NCBI GenBank assembly: GCA_963708155.1
Contig: OY970183.1
Location: 1,922,001-1,986,000 of the forward strand
DNA: 64,000 bases
From: Methylovirgula sp963708155
Lineage (GTDB): Bacteria > Pseudomonadota > Alphaproteobacteria > Rhizobiales > Beijerinckiaceae
Reading direction: 5' to 3'
Numbering within the stretch: position 1 is the stretch's first letter; every line of letters begins with the position of its first letter. Positions 9,534 through 17,922 of this stretch are shown here, one piece after another. A program made the position numbers and the translations under genes. Below the pieces are notes generated by a model that worked only from the letters and a program-made list of their open reading frames with translations, did no database searches and was not told where the DNA came from.

Positions 9534-9907
9534 AGAATTTTCGACGCGCCGTCCCGCTGCTTGGTTTGCTGGGCATCGGTTTTCTCGCCGCGCCGCTCGC
9601 CGCCGCGCCCCGCTCGATCAACGATTGCGAGAAAATCCAGTCGGCGGACGCCTATAATCAGTGCCTTGCTTCGTTTGGTCCGGTCGCGCATTTGCGCGGG
9701 GTCAAGGGCGGGACAGGCAGCGATGGTGATGGCGGAGAGGGCGGCGATGGCGGCGAGGCTGATGGCGCCCCAAGCCCTCATCATGGGCATCATCGGTATT
9801 ACGGTTCGCACCACCACGGGCGCCAGCATATTGAGATCGAAGTCGGCAGTGGCTCGCACGCCCATCATGGGCATGGCTATACGCGCCACAGGCATCATCA
9901 CGACTGA
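9530..9907 (+). CDS. Small secreted His/Gly-rich protein
   Basis: 125 residues, starting within the pheT stop codon (ATGA overlap), so probably translationally coupled. Residues 1-26 are a signal peptide (basic MKNFRRA, hydrophobic core, cleavage near PLAAA-AP). The mature part has a short conserved-looking segment with two Cys (NDCEKIQSADAYNQCLASFG), then a Gly/Asp/Glu-rich stretch, then a His-rich tail with about 18 His in the last 45 residues. The tail suggests binding of Zn, Ni or Cu in the periplasm, but that is only inferred from composition. I do not recognise a family. Confidence 0.7.
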   Translation: MKNFRRAVPLLGLLGIGFLAAPLAAAPRSINDCEKIQSADAYNQCLASFGPVAHLRGVKGGTGSDGDGGEGGDGGEADGAPSPHHGHHRYYGSHHHGRQHIEIEVGSGSHAHHGHGYTRHRHHHD

Positions 9908-9912
9908 ACAGT

Positions 9913-10407
9913 CTAGACCGGGCTTGGCCAGTGCATCCGCCAGGTCGCGAGGCCGGAAGCCGGATTGATGCCCGCTTCGCCGCGCTGGAAGCCGGCTTTC
10001 TCGTAAAAACGCAGAGCGCGCAGATTGTCGGCGTTGACGTCGAGCGTCAGCCCCTCGGGGCAGAGACGTTGAGCCTCGCTGATCAGGAGGCGCGCCAATC
10101 CGGAGCCGAACAGCGGCGGGGCGATGGCGATCTGCTCCAAATAGGCGCGGTTCAGGTCGAGCAGGAAGAAGCCGGCGACGTCCTCGTCGGAATCATAGGC
10201 GCAGACAGTCGTTCCGCCCTGCGCCTCGATATCGGCGACGCAACGGATGAGCCACGAGCGGCGGGCGGCGAAATCGATCTGCGGGACCACCGCCTGCCAG
10301 GCGCCGACCCAGAGATCGGCGAGCACGGCGACATCGGCGCCGCGCGGCCCAAGCCGGTAGCGGTGCTGGCTTTTGCTCTTCTGGTTTGGTGCCTCGTGCT
10401 GCGCCAT
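9913..10407 (-). CDS. GNAT-family N-acetyltransferase
   Basis: 164 residues. The GNAT core is visible: the strand and loop motif LEQIAIAPPLFGSGLARLLI (motif A, acetyl-CoA pyrophosphate loop, with the Gly-x-Gly part reduced to FGSGLA) and the C-terminal motif B region DVNADNLRALRFYEKAGF. Such enzymes move an acetyl group from acetyl-CoA to an amine. The substrate is unknown. It is divergent from recF, with 45 bp between the starts. It converges with the His-rich gene, leaving a 5-bp gap. Confidence 0.8.
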   Translation of the reverse strand: MAQHEAPNQKSKSQHRYRLGPRGADVAVLADLWVGAWQAVVPQIDFAARRSWLIRCVADIEAQGGTTVCAYDSDEDVAGFFLLDLNRAYLEQIAIAPPLFGSGLARLLISEAQRLCPEGLTLDVNADNLRALRFYEKAGFQRGEAGINPASGLATWRMHWPSPV

Positions 10408-10452
10408 CGCAACCTAATTCCCAGAACTCTCGCCTTCCTTTAATGACCGCAT

Positions 10453-11616
10453 ATGAACGAAGCCACAACGCCCGCGAAATTGCGTACCGCCCTCCCGGCG
10501 GTGGCCCGGCTCGTTCTTGCCAATTTCCGCTCCTACGCCGCGCTCGATCTCGCCTTGGCGCCCGGCCTCGTCGTGCTGACGGGCGAGAACGGGGCGGGGA
10601 AAACCAATCTCATCGAGGCGATCTCCCTGCTTTGTCCCGGCCGCGGCCTGCGTCGGGCGGAACTGGCCGAATGTGCCCGCGCCGGGGGGCCGGGGACTTT
10701 TGCCATCTCCGCCGAAATCACAACGCATGATGGCACAATTCAGCTTGGGACGGGAACGGAGTTGCAACCGGAGGGCAGCCCCCTCCGGCGCTACCGGCTG
10801 AACCGTGAGCCCTTGGCCTCCATACGGCCCTTCGCCGATTATCTGCGCATTGTCTGGCTGACGCCGGCTATGGATGGGCTGTTCTCCGGCCCGGCAGGGG
10901 AGCGGCGGCGGTTTCTCGATCGGCTGGTGCTGGCGATCAATTCTGAACACGGAGGGCGCGTCAATGCGCTGGAGCGCGCGCTGCGCAACCGCAACCGTTT
11001 GCTGGAAAATGGCGGCCGCGACCGGCAATGGCTGGACGCGGCCGAACGCGAAGTCGCCGAGATCGGCGTTGCCGTCGCGGCGGCGCGCCAGCAGACGGTC
11101 GCGCATCTGGCGCAGGTTATCTTGCAGGATCGGGATGCCGCCTCGCCGTTTCCCTTCGCCGAGTTGACGCTGAAGGGAGATGTGGAGGACTTGCTCGCGA
11201 CGCGGCCGGCGTTGGAGGCGGAGGATATCTATCGCGATCTGTTGCGCCAGAACCGCCTCCGCGATGCCGCCGCCGGGCGCACGCTGATCGGCCCGCATGC
11301 CGCCGATCTCCTGGTGATGCATGGGCCGAAACAGGCCGACGCGGCGCGTTCCTCGACCGGCGAGCAGAAGGCTCTATTGATCGGCCTCGTGCTTGCCCAC
11401 GCCCGGCTGGTCGCGGCGCTGAGCGGCATCAAGCCTTTCGTTCTGCTTGATGAGATCGCAGCGCATCTCGATGCCGCACGTCGCGCCGCGCTTTACGAAC
11501 GGCTGCTGGCGCTCGAATCGCAGGTCTTCATGACCGGCGCCGACCGCGTCGCTTTTGCCGGACTCGAAGCGCGTGCGCAATTCCTGCAGGTGACGCCGGG
11601 ACGGGTGATATCTTAG
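10453..11616 (+). CDS. recF: DNA replication and repair protein RecF
   Basis: 387 residues, the usual length. An SMC-like ATPase of the RecFOR pathway, which loads RecA at single-strand gaps. Walker A is GENGAGKTNLIEAISLLCPG, the signature is SSTGEQKALLIGLVLAHA, and Walker B is PFVLLDEIAAHLD. The N-terminal segment LVLANFRSYAALDL is typical. It stands alone here rather than in a dnaA-dnaN-recF-gyrB cluster, and is followed within 4 bp by a palindromic repeat that may end the transcript. Confidence 0.93.
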   Translation: MNEATTPAKLRTALPAVARLVLANFRSYAALDLALAPGLVVLTGENGAGKTNLIEAISLLCPGRGLRRAELAECARAGGPGTFAISAEITTHDGTIQLGTGTELQPEGSPLRRYRLNREPLASIRPFADYLRIVWLTPAMDGLFSGPAGERRRFLDRLVLAINSEHGGRVNALERALRNRNRLLENGGRDRQWLDAAEREVAEIGVAVAAARQQTVAHLAQVILQDRDAASPFPFAELTLKGDVEDLLATRPALEAEDIYRDLLRQNRLRDAAAGRTLIGPHAADLLVMHGPKQADAARSSTGEQKALLIGLVLAHARLVAALSGIKPFVLLDEIAAHLDAARRAALYERLLALESQVFMTGADRVAFAGLEARAQFLQVTPGRVIS

Positions 11617-11619
11617 GCC

Positions 11620-11693
11620 GTCATTGCGAGCGAAGCGAAGCAATCCAGGGGTCGATTCTGGATTGCTTCGTCGCTCATGCTCCTCGCAATGAC
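11620..11693. repeat. Palindromic intergenic repeat, family 1, copy 1
   Basis: The ends are inverted copies of one another (GTCATTGCGAG at 11620 and CTCGCAATGAC ending 11693), with an inner inverted pair AAGCAATCCAG / CTGGATTGCTT. The whole element folds as one long hairpin between convergent recF and mutM. A second copy with the same arms is at 20835-20917. Confidence 0.85.
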
Positions 11694-11700
11694 GGCGATT

Positions 11701-12582
11701 CTACTTCTGACAGGTGGGGCAATAATAGGTCGCGCGGCCGGATTGGACGATGCGCTTGATCGTGCCGCCGCAGCCGTGGCGCGGGCAGGGCGCGCCTTCG
11801 CGGTCGTAGACGCGGAAATTATGCTGGAAATAGCCGAGTTCGCCATTCGTCTGGCGATGGTCGCGCAATGACGAGCCGCCGGCCTTGACCGCTTCTTCCA
11901 GAACCTCGCGGATCGCCTTCGCCAGAAGTGCCGCCCTCTCGGTGGCTACGCCGCTTTTGCGCGCGATCGAGCCGGCGGCGCGGCGCGGCGAGAGCCCGGC
12001 GCGGTGCAGCGCCTCGCTGACATAGATATTGCCGAGGCCAGCGATGAGGCGCTGGTCGAGCAGCGCCGCCTTCAACGGTGCTTTCTTGCCGGAAAAGAGC
12101 TGCGTCAGGACAGCGCCGTCGAGCGCCGCGCTCAACGGCTCGATACCAACATCGCGAAACAGCGGATGCGCTGGCAGGAGATCGCTCTTGATCAGCAGCA
12201 TGAAGCCGAAGCGACGCGGATCGTTATAGGTGACGCGCTTGCTGTTCGAGAGATGGAAGACGACGTGATCGTGCGCAGCCTCCTTGCCGCGCGAATTGTG
12301 GAACAGGCCGGGAATGTTTTCGCCCGCGTCGTCCTCGATGCGGAACGAGCCCGACATGCCGAGATGCATGACAAGCGTCTCGCCATTATCGAGATCGACG
12401 AGCAGATATTTGGCCCGCCGCCGCAACTCCCTGACGGTGCGGCCGGTCAGGCGCGCGGCAAATTCCGCCGGAAATGGAAAGCGCAAATCGGCGCGTCGTT
12501 GTTCGACGGCGGAAAATTTCGCGCCGACGAGCGCTGGGGCGAGGCCGCGGCGCACGGTTTCGACTTCGGGGAGTTCGGGCAT
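11701..12582 (-). CDS. mutM: Formamidopyrimidine-DNA glycosylase (Fpg/MutM)
   Basis: 293 residues from the ATG at 12582. That start is fixed because the catalytic N-terminal Pro must follow the initiator (MPELPEVETV); the frame is open 42 codons further, but those codons are Arg-rich and overlap the next gene. The enzyme excises 8-oxoguanine and related lesions by base excision repair. Visible features are Glu3 after the catalytic Pro, the Lys of the KYLLVDLDNGE strand, the helix-two-turn-helix (LIAGLGNIYVSEALHRAG), and the C-terminal zinc finger (CPRHGCGG and YYCPTCQK). Divergence of mutM from ubiE-ubiB is common in alphaproteobacteria; here a CHRD gene is inserted between them. Confidence 0.95.
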   Translation of the reverse strand: MPELPEVETVRRGLAPALVGAKFSAVEQRRADLRFPFPAEFAARLTGRTVRELRRRAKYLLVDLDNGETLVMHLGMSGSFRIEDDAGENIPGLFHNSRGKEAAHDHVVFHLSNSKRVTYNDPRRFGFMLLIKSDLLPAHPLFRDVGIEPLSAALDGAVLTQLFSGKKAPLKAALLDQRLIAGLGNIYVSEALHRAGLSPRRAAGSIARKSGVATERAALLAKAIREVLEEAVKAGGSSLRDHRQTNGELGYFQHNFRVYDREGAPCPRHGCGGTIKRIVQSGRATYYCPTCQK

Positions 12583-12619
12583 CGGTTCCTGTTTGCTCCC
12601 CCGCGCCGGGGCAGGGTTT

Positions 12620-13081
12620 TTAGCCCGGCTGCGCCTGCGAGACCTGACCGCGGATTTCGCCCTTGGGGTTCGCCTGCGTGTGGATGTTGAAATAGACGTT
12701 GCCGTCAAGCAGGTCTTTTTCCTGCGCCGGGGTCAGTGTCGCGGCGCCGTGGATCGGGCTCGGGCCCACTGGCACCGGGACTTCGACCGGTGCCTCCTCG
12801 CCGGGGCCCGCGGGCCCGTGGAAATGGGCGGCGAACGGCGCGCCGGTCAGCCCCGCGTAGGTGACGGTCCAGGTCAGCTTTTTCGTCGTCGTGTCATAGG
12901 TCGCGGTCAGGCTCCCGGTCCCTTTGCTATCGTTGGGGGGCACCTCGCTCGCGCCGTTGAGGCTGGCGAGCAACGTGTAGGTTTCCGCCGCGGCTGGCGA
13001 GAGACCGAGAAGCAGGGCGGCGGCGAGGCCGCCGAGGGAGGTCCTGCGCGACGGCGCGAAACGGAGCAGGAAGGCGATCAT
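12620..13081 (-). CDS. Secreted CHRD-domain protein
   Basis: 153 residues. An N-terminal signal peptide (Arg-rich start, hydrophobic GGLAAALLLGLSPAAA, cleavage near AAA-ET) is followed by a single CHRD domain: LLASLNGASEVPPNDSKGTG, a central AAHFHGPAG motif, and the closing VYFNIHTQANPKGEIRGQV. CHRD domains are named from chordin and occur in many bacterial exported proteins of unknown role. It is co-oriented with mutM, 37 bp upstream of its start, and may share its promoter. Confidence 0.88.
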   Translation of the reverse strand: MIAFLLRFAPSRRTSLGGLAAALLLGLSPAAAETYTLLASLNGASEVPPNDSKGTGSLTATYDTTTKKLTWTVTYAGLTGAPFAAHFHGPAGPGEEAPVEVPVPVGPSPIHGAATLTPAQEKDLLDGNVYFNIHTQANPKGEIRGQVSQAQPG

Positions 13082-13246
13082 TCTACTCTCCGATGCTGTC
13101 GGCCCGGCGAATTAAGCATGCCCGCAGCCGCGTTTGACGGCGGGGCGCGAAACCGGGCAATAGAGGTCAGGAGAAAGATAGGGTGTTGCGCGCTCCTTGG
13201 CCAGATTCGCCGGCGCGTTGCAAGGGCGTCCCTGTCGAGTGATGCG

Positions 13247-14001
13247 ATGTCTGAGGATGAAGTAACCCATTTCGGCTTTTCGACGGTGCCGCTGCCCGAC
13301 AAGCAGCGCCGTGTCGACGCGGTGTTTCACAACGTCGCGGCGCGCTATGATTTGATGAACGATTTGATGTCGGCGGGCCTGCACAGGTTGTGGAAGGATC
13401 AACTCGTCGGCGCCGTCCATCCGTCAAAGAAGCGGCCGTTTCGCCATCTCGACGTCGCCGGCGGCACTGGCGATGTCGGCTTCCGCGTCGCCAAGGCGGG
13501 TGGTCCCAAGACGCAGGTGACGCTGCTCGACATCAACCCCGATATGCTGGCGGTCGGGCGCGCCAGGGCGGAGAAGAAGGGCCTTGCCGGCAAGCTGACC
13601 TTCGTCGAGGCCAATGCCGAATCCCTGCCGTTCCCGGACAATGAATTCGACGCCTATACGATCGCTTTCGGTATTCGCAACGTGCCGCGTATCGACCTCG
13701 CGCTTGCGGAGGCGTTCCGGGTGCTGCGGCGGGGCGGGCGTTTCTTTGTCTCGAATTCTCACAGGTCGATATCGCGAGCCTCGACAAGCTCTATGAGGCC
13801 TATTCGTTTCGCGCCATTCCGGCGATCGGCCGCCTTGTGACGGGCGACGGCGAGGCCTATCGCTATCTCGTCGAATCGATCCGCCGTTTTCCCGCGGCCG
13901 AAGATTTTCGCGCCATGATCGAACAGGCCGGATTCGCCCGCGCTGCCTATACCAAGCTCAGCGGCGGCGTCGTCGCGATCCACTCGGGCTGGAAGCTTTG
14001 A
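13247..14001 (+). CDS. ubiE: Ubiquinone/menaquinone methyltransferase UbiE/COQ5; one frame break
   Basis: Starts at ATG 13247 (MSEDEVTHFGFSTVP). The SAM-dependent C-methyltransferase of ubiquinone synthesis. Motifs: VFHNVAARYDLMNDLMSAG (UbiE signature), the SAM loop HLDVAGGTGDVGFR, and the NVPRIDLALAEAFRVLRRGG region. The frame changes near 13745, within a TTTCTTT stretch. The C-terminal part then reads LEFSQVDIASLDKLYEAYSF through to HSGWKL and stop at 14001. Corrected length is about 251 residues, normal for the family. The stop overlaps the ubiB start. Confidence 0.93.
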
Positions 14002-15560
14002 TTTTTTCCCTCGGGCATCCTCTGCGCATCGCGCGGGCCGGTTTCGTGCTTTCCCGCGCCGGCCTGTTTCGCGATGTCGATATTACAGCTTTGCCGCCGG
14101 TCGCGCGGCTGCCGTTCGCGCTCGCCAAATCGCTCGGCAGGGGGGAGACGAAGGGGCCGGATCTTCTGCCGGCGGCGATCAGCCGCCTTGGTCCGTCCTA
14201 TGTGAAGCTCGGCCAGTTTCTCGCAACGCGCCCGGATGTCGTTGGCCCGGATGTCGCGCGTCGGCTTGAGGCTTTGCAGGACCATATGCCGCCCTTCCCG
14301 CAGGCCGAGGCGGTGAACATGGTCGAGACCGCCTTCGGGCGGAAAATCGATGAGGTTTTCGTCGCCTTCGGACCGGCTGTCGCCGCCGCCTCGATCGCGC
14401 AGGTGCATCGCGCCCGTGTGCGCGATGCCGCGGGCGAGCGCGATGTTGCGGTGAAAGTGCTGCGGCCGGGCGTCGAGCGCCGGTTCCGCCGCGATCTGTC
14501 CGATATGTATTTTGCGGCGCGGATCGGCGAACGCTGGTTTCCCGATGCCAAGAGGCTGAAGCCCATAGAGGTGGTCGATATTCTCGCCCGCACGGTGAAG
14601 ATGGAGATGGATTTCCGGCTCGAAGCCGCCGCCGCCTCCGAATTCGCCGAAAACACCGAGAAGGAAAGCGACTTCCGCGTGCCGGGCGTCGATTGGGACC
14701 GCACCGAGAAGGAAGTGCTCACTTCCGAATGGGTGGACGGTATTTCCCTCTCCGATACCGCGGCGCTGGCGGCGGCGGGCTTTGATTTTTCCGAGCTGGG
14801 CCGCACGGTCATTCAGTCTTTCCTGCGCCATGCGGTGCGCGACGGCTTTTTTCATGCCGACATGCATCAAGGCAATCTGTTCATCGATCGGCAGGGGCGG
14901 TTGACGGCGGTCGATTTCGGCATCATGGGCCGGCTCGGGCTCAAGGAGCGTCGCTTCCTTGCCGAGATCATCTACGGCTTCATCACCCGCAATTACCGCC
15001 GCGTTGCGGAAGTGCATTTCGAAGCCGGCTATGTGCCTTCCTATCACAAGGTCGAGGACTTCGCCCAGGCGATCCGCGCTATCGGCGAGCCGATTCATGC
15101 ACGCACGGCCGACGAGATTTCGATGGCGCGGGTGCTTACTCTGCTCTTCGAAGTGACCGCGCTTTTCGACATGACGACCCGCACCGAACTGGTGTTGCTG
15201 CAAAAGACCATGGTTGTCGTCGAGGGCGTGGCACGGCGGCTCGACCCCAAGCTCGATATGTGGTCGACCGCGGAGCCAGTTGTGTCCGGCTGGCTGCGGG
15301 AGAATCTTGGCCCCGTCGGCAAAATCCAGGATGCCGGACGCGCCCTCAACGCGCTTTCGCAATTCGCCGCCAACCTTCCGGCCGTTCTGCTGCAGACGGA
15401 GAAAATCGTTTCCCAGGTCGAGAGCATGGCTGAGGACGGGTTCGAATTGTCCGAGAACGCGCTCGCCAAGCTAAGCGAGGCGCAGGCGCGTGGCGCCCGG
15501 CTCGGCCATATCGCACTTTGGCTGCTGGTGATTATATTGATTATCTTTATCCTGCGCTGA
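13998..15560 (+). CDS. ubiB: UbiB/ADCK atypical kinase-like ubiquinone biosynthesis protein
   Basis: 520 residues from a TTG that overlaps the ubiE stop (TTGA), so the pair is translationally coupled. Atypical protein-kinase-like fold needed for ubiquinone synthesis. The family KxGQ motif is seen in SYVKLGQFLATRPD, the Ala-rich nucleotide loop in VAAASIAQVHRARV, the catalytic Asp region in FFHADMHQGNLFID, and the DFG motif in AVDFGIMGRLG. The C-terminus has a hydrophobic anchor (ALWLLVIILIIFILR), consistent with membrane attachment. Confidence 0.94.
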   Translation: MIFSLGHPLRIARAGFVLSRAGLFRDVDITALPPVARLPFALAKSLGRGETKGPDLLPAAISRLGPSYVKLGQFLATRPDVVGPDVARRLEALQDHMPPFPQAEAVNMVETAFGRKIDEVFVAFGPAVAAASIAQVHRARVRDAAGERDVAVKVLRPGVERRFRRDLSDMYFAARIGERWFPDAKRLKPIEVVDILARTVKMEMDFRLEAAAASEFAENTEKESDFRVPGVDWDRTEKEVLTSEWVDGISLSDTAALAAAGFDFSELGRTVIQSFLRHAVRDGFFHADMHQGNLFIDRQGRLTAVDFGIMGRLGLKERRFLAEIIYGFITRNYRRVAEVHFEAGYVPSYHKVEDFAQAIRAIGEPIHARTADEISMARVLTLLFEVTALFDMTTRTELVLLQKTMVVVEGVARRLDPKLDMWSTAEPVVSGWLRENLGPVGKIQDAGRALNALSQFAANLPAVLLQTEKIVSQVESMAEDGFELSENALAKLSEAQARGARLGHIALWLLVIILIIFILR

Positions 15561-15582
15561 GGCGCGGGGCAGGGAGAAGGCT

Positions 15583-16836
15583 TTGCTGAACGGCAAGCGC
15601 ATTCTGCTCGTCATCGGTGGCGGCATCGCCGCCTACAAGGTGCTGGAGCTGATCCGCCGCCTGCGCGAGCAGGGCGTCGGCCTCGATGTCGTCATGACCA
15701 AGGCGGCCAAGCAATTCGTCACGCCCTTGTCGGTCGCAAGCCTCTCCGGCGGCAAGGTGTTCGACGATCTCTTCTCACTGACGGACGAGACGGAGATCGG
15801 ACACATCCAGCTTTCCCGCGCCGCCGATCTTGTCGTCGTGGCGCCGGCGACCGCCGATCTTCTCGCCCGAATGGCGCACGGTCTTGCCGACGATCTCGCC
15901 GCGACGCTCCTCCTCGCGACGGACAAGAAGATTCTCGTCGCCCCGGCGATGAATTTGCGCATGTGGCTCCATCCCGCCACGCGGCGCAATGTCGAGACCC
16001 TGCGCCGTGACGGGGTTTTGTTCGTCGGCCCGGACGAAGGCGAAATGGCCTGCGGCGAATATGGCCCGGGCCGGATGAGCGAACCAGCGGCGATCCTTGG
16101 CGCGATCGCCACGGCGTTTAACGGCGAGACGAAGATCGCCTTGCCGCCGGGTGTCGGCGCCGCGCCGGGCGAGAAGCCGCTCGCCGGCCGCCATGTTGTC
16201 GTCACCTCGGGGCCGACGCACGAGCCAATCGATCCGGTGCGCTATATCGGCAATCGCTCGTCCGGCAAGCAGGGCCATGCCATCGCAGCGGCGGCAGCGG
16301 CGGCAGGGGCGGATGTCACGCTGGTCAGCGGGCCGGTGGCTCTGGCCGATCCGCCGGGCGTTACGACGGTCCATGTCGAAACCGCGGCGCAAATGGCAGC
16401 GGCGGTCGAGGCGGCACTCCCAGCCGATATTTTCATCGCGACGGCGGCGGTCGCCGATTGGCGTGTCGAAGCCGCCGCGCCGCAGAAGATCAAGAAATCT
16501 GTCGTCCTGCCGCATTTCGCGTTGGCCGAGAATCCCGACATTCTTGCCACCGTGGCGCAGCGCCGATCCGGCCGCCCGCGCGTCGTCGTCGGTTTTGCTG
16601 CGGAAACCGAAAATGTTCTGGCCCATGCGCGCGACAAGCTGTTGCGCAAACAATGCGATATAATCGTCGCCAACGATGTCGGCGGGGCCGAGGGTGCGAT
16701 GGGCAAGGATGAGAACCAGATCACGCTGATTACCCCATCCGGGGCCGAGACTTGGCCGAAGCTGCGCAAGGAGGAAGTCGCGGCGAAGCTCGTGCGGCAT
16801 CTGGCGCAGCTTTTGAGGGAGCGGCTCGATGCGTGA
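15583..16836 (+). CDS. coaBC: Bifunctional phosphopantothenoylcysteine decarboxylase / phosphopantothenate-cysteine ligase
   Basis: 417 residues from a TTG preceded by a good ribosome-binding site (GGGAGAAGG). CoaC, residues 1 to about 190: flavoprotein GGGIAAYKVLELIRRL, the active-site block HPATRRNVETLRRDG, and PAMNLRMW. CoaB, about 195-410: VVTSGPTHEPIDPVRYIGN and the KIKK-like stretch QKIKKS. It makes 4'-phosphopantetheine for coenzyme A. The gene overlaps dut by 8 bp and follows ubiB after 22 bp. Confidence 0.95.
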   Translation: MLNGKRILLVIGGGIAAYKVLELIRRLREQGVGLDVVMTKAAKQFVTPLSVASLSGGKVFDDLFSLTDETEIGHIQLSRAADLVVVAPATADLLARMAHGLADDLAATLLLATDKKILVAPAMNLRMWLHPATRRNVETLRRDGVLFVGPDEGEMACGEYGPGRMSEPAAILGAIATAFNGETKIALPPGVGAAPGEKPLAGRHVVVTSGPTHEPIDPVRYIGNRSSGKQGHAIAAAAAAAGADVTLVSGPVALADPPGVTTVHVETAAQMAAAVEAALPADIFIATAAVADWRVEAAAPQKIKKSVVLPHFALAENPDILATVAQRRSGRPRVVVGFAAETENVLAHARDKLLRKQCDIIVANDVGGAEGAMGKDENQITLITPSGAETWPKLRKEEVAAKLVRHLAQLLRERLDA

Positions 16837-17314
16837 GGTGATGCCGCGCGTCGCTGTGCGGCTTTTGCCGCATGGCGAGGGCCTGCCGCTGCCGGCCTAT
16901 CACAGCGCCGGCGCGGCGGGGGCCGATCTTTGCGCGGCTCTGGCTCCGGAAGAGAGGGTTATTCTCGAACCCGGCGCACGCCGTTTGATTCCGACTGGCA
17001 TCGTGCTCGAATTGCCGGACGGTTACGAAGGTCAGGTGCGGCCGCGTTCCGGCATCGCGCTGCATCGCGGCGTGACCGTGCTCAACGCGCCGGGCACGAT
17101 CGATTCAGATTATCGCGGCGAAGTCAGCGTGCTCCTGATAAATCTCGGCGCGGAACCTTTCGAGATTGTGCGGGGCGTGCGGATTGCGCAGCTTGTCGTC
17201 GCGCCGGTGACGCGCGCTGTCTTTATCGAGACGGCGGAGCTGACCGAAACCGTGCGCGGCATCGGCGGCTATGGTTCGACCGGCCTTTCGACTTTGCAGG
17301 GAGATGACGCATGA
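16829..17314 (+). CDS. dut: Deoxyuridine 5'-triphosphate nucleotidohydrolase (dUTPase)
   Basis: 161 residues, trimeric dUTPase type. All five motifs are present in order: SAGAAGADLCAAL, RPRSGIALHRG, GTIDSDYRGEV, RIAQLVVAPV, and the C-terminal IGGYGSTG arm. It removes dUTP and supplies dUMP for thymidylate. It overlaps coaBC upstream (8 bp) and rrf2 downstream (ATGA), which indicates one transcript for ubiE-ubiB-coaBC-dut-rrf2. Confidence 0.96.
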   Translation: MREVMPRVAVRLLPHGEGLPLPAYHSAGAAGADLCAALAPEERVILEPGARRLIPTGIVLELPDGYEGQVRPRSGIALHRGVTVLNAPGTIDSDYRGEVSVLLINLGAEPFEIVRGVRIAQLVVAPVTRAVFIETAELTETVRGIGGYGSTGLSTLQGDDA

Positions 17315-17754
17315 TGCTTCTATCCCGCCGCAGCGTTCTCGCGCTTGCTGCTGTCGTCGATATTGCGATCCACGCGCGGCCGCAGCCTGTCGCCGCGAAA
17401 CTGCTCGCCGGCCGGCTCGGCCTGCCGCCGCGCCATCTGGAGACCTTGTTGCAGGCGCTGGTGCGCGCCGACATTCTGAAGGGCGTGCGCGGGCCACGCG
17501 GCGGCTACGAGCTGGCGCGCGAGCGCCGACGCATCAGCGCGGCTGAAGTGGTTCGGGCCGTCGCTGCCGATGAACCCGAAGAGGAGAAGACCGAGAACGT
17601 CTTCGTCGAGACGGTCATCCATCCCATCATCGCCCGCGCGGGCGAAGCCTTCCTCGGCGATCTTGAAGGCGTGACAATCGATGATATCTGCCGCCAGGCC
17701 GGGGAGAAGAAAGTGCTTCAAGACGCGGCGGCGAAGCCGGATTTTACAATTTAG
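17311..17754 (+). CDS. Rrf2-family transcriptional regulator
   Basis: 147 residues, ATGA overlap with dut and a GGGAG ribosome-binding site. The winged helix-turn-helix shows SVLALAAVVDIAIHARPQPV, the recognition segment LPPRHLETLLQALVRADIL, and the family hallmark GVRGPRGGYELARERRRIS. The three-Cys Fe-S ligand cluster of IscR and NsrR is absent; only one Cys is present (DDICRQ). This points to a cluster-free type like CymR, which controls cysteine metabolism. A peroxiredoxin and cysK follow directly, which agrees with a role in sulfur or redox control, but that is inference. Confidence 0.85.
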   Translation: MMLLSRRSVLALAAVVDIAIHARPQPVAAKLLAGRLGLPPRHLETLLQALVRADILKGVRGPRGGYELARERRRISAAEVVRAVAADEPEEEKTENVFVETVIHPIIARAGEAFLGDLEGVTIDDICRQAGEKKVLQDAAAKPDFTI

Positions 17755-17758
17755 TTTT

Positions 17759-17777
17759 GTCTATTAATTTTATATAC
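17759..17777. promoter_or_regulatory. Imperfect palindrome, candidate Rrf2 operator
   Basis: GTCTAT-N7-ATATAC, a one-mismatch inverted repeat in a short AT-rich island between rrf2 and the peroxiredoxin gene. Position and symmetry fit an autoregulatory site for the adjacent regulator, but there is no second copy at cysK to support it. Confidence 0.25.
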
Positions 17778-17922
17778 TTCCGACGCACCGGGAATAATGC
17801 TAGTTTTCAGCCCGGTCAGGCTGCCTGCTCTTCTGGGCCGGGAGCGGCAGGCAAGACCAACCAATCCCTGTTGTAACGGGTGCCGGCGGGCGCCCGCGCG
17901 ACGTGTATCTGGAGAGGCGACC

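Noticed and set aside
12284..13246. 518-residue frame extending ubiE far upstream
   Set aside because: It is antisense to mutM and the CHRD gene and composed of Arg/Ala noise; conserved UbiE sequence begins at 13247.
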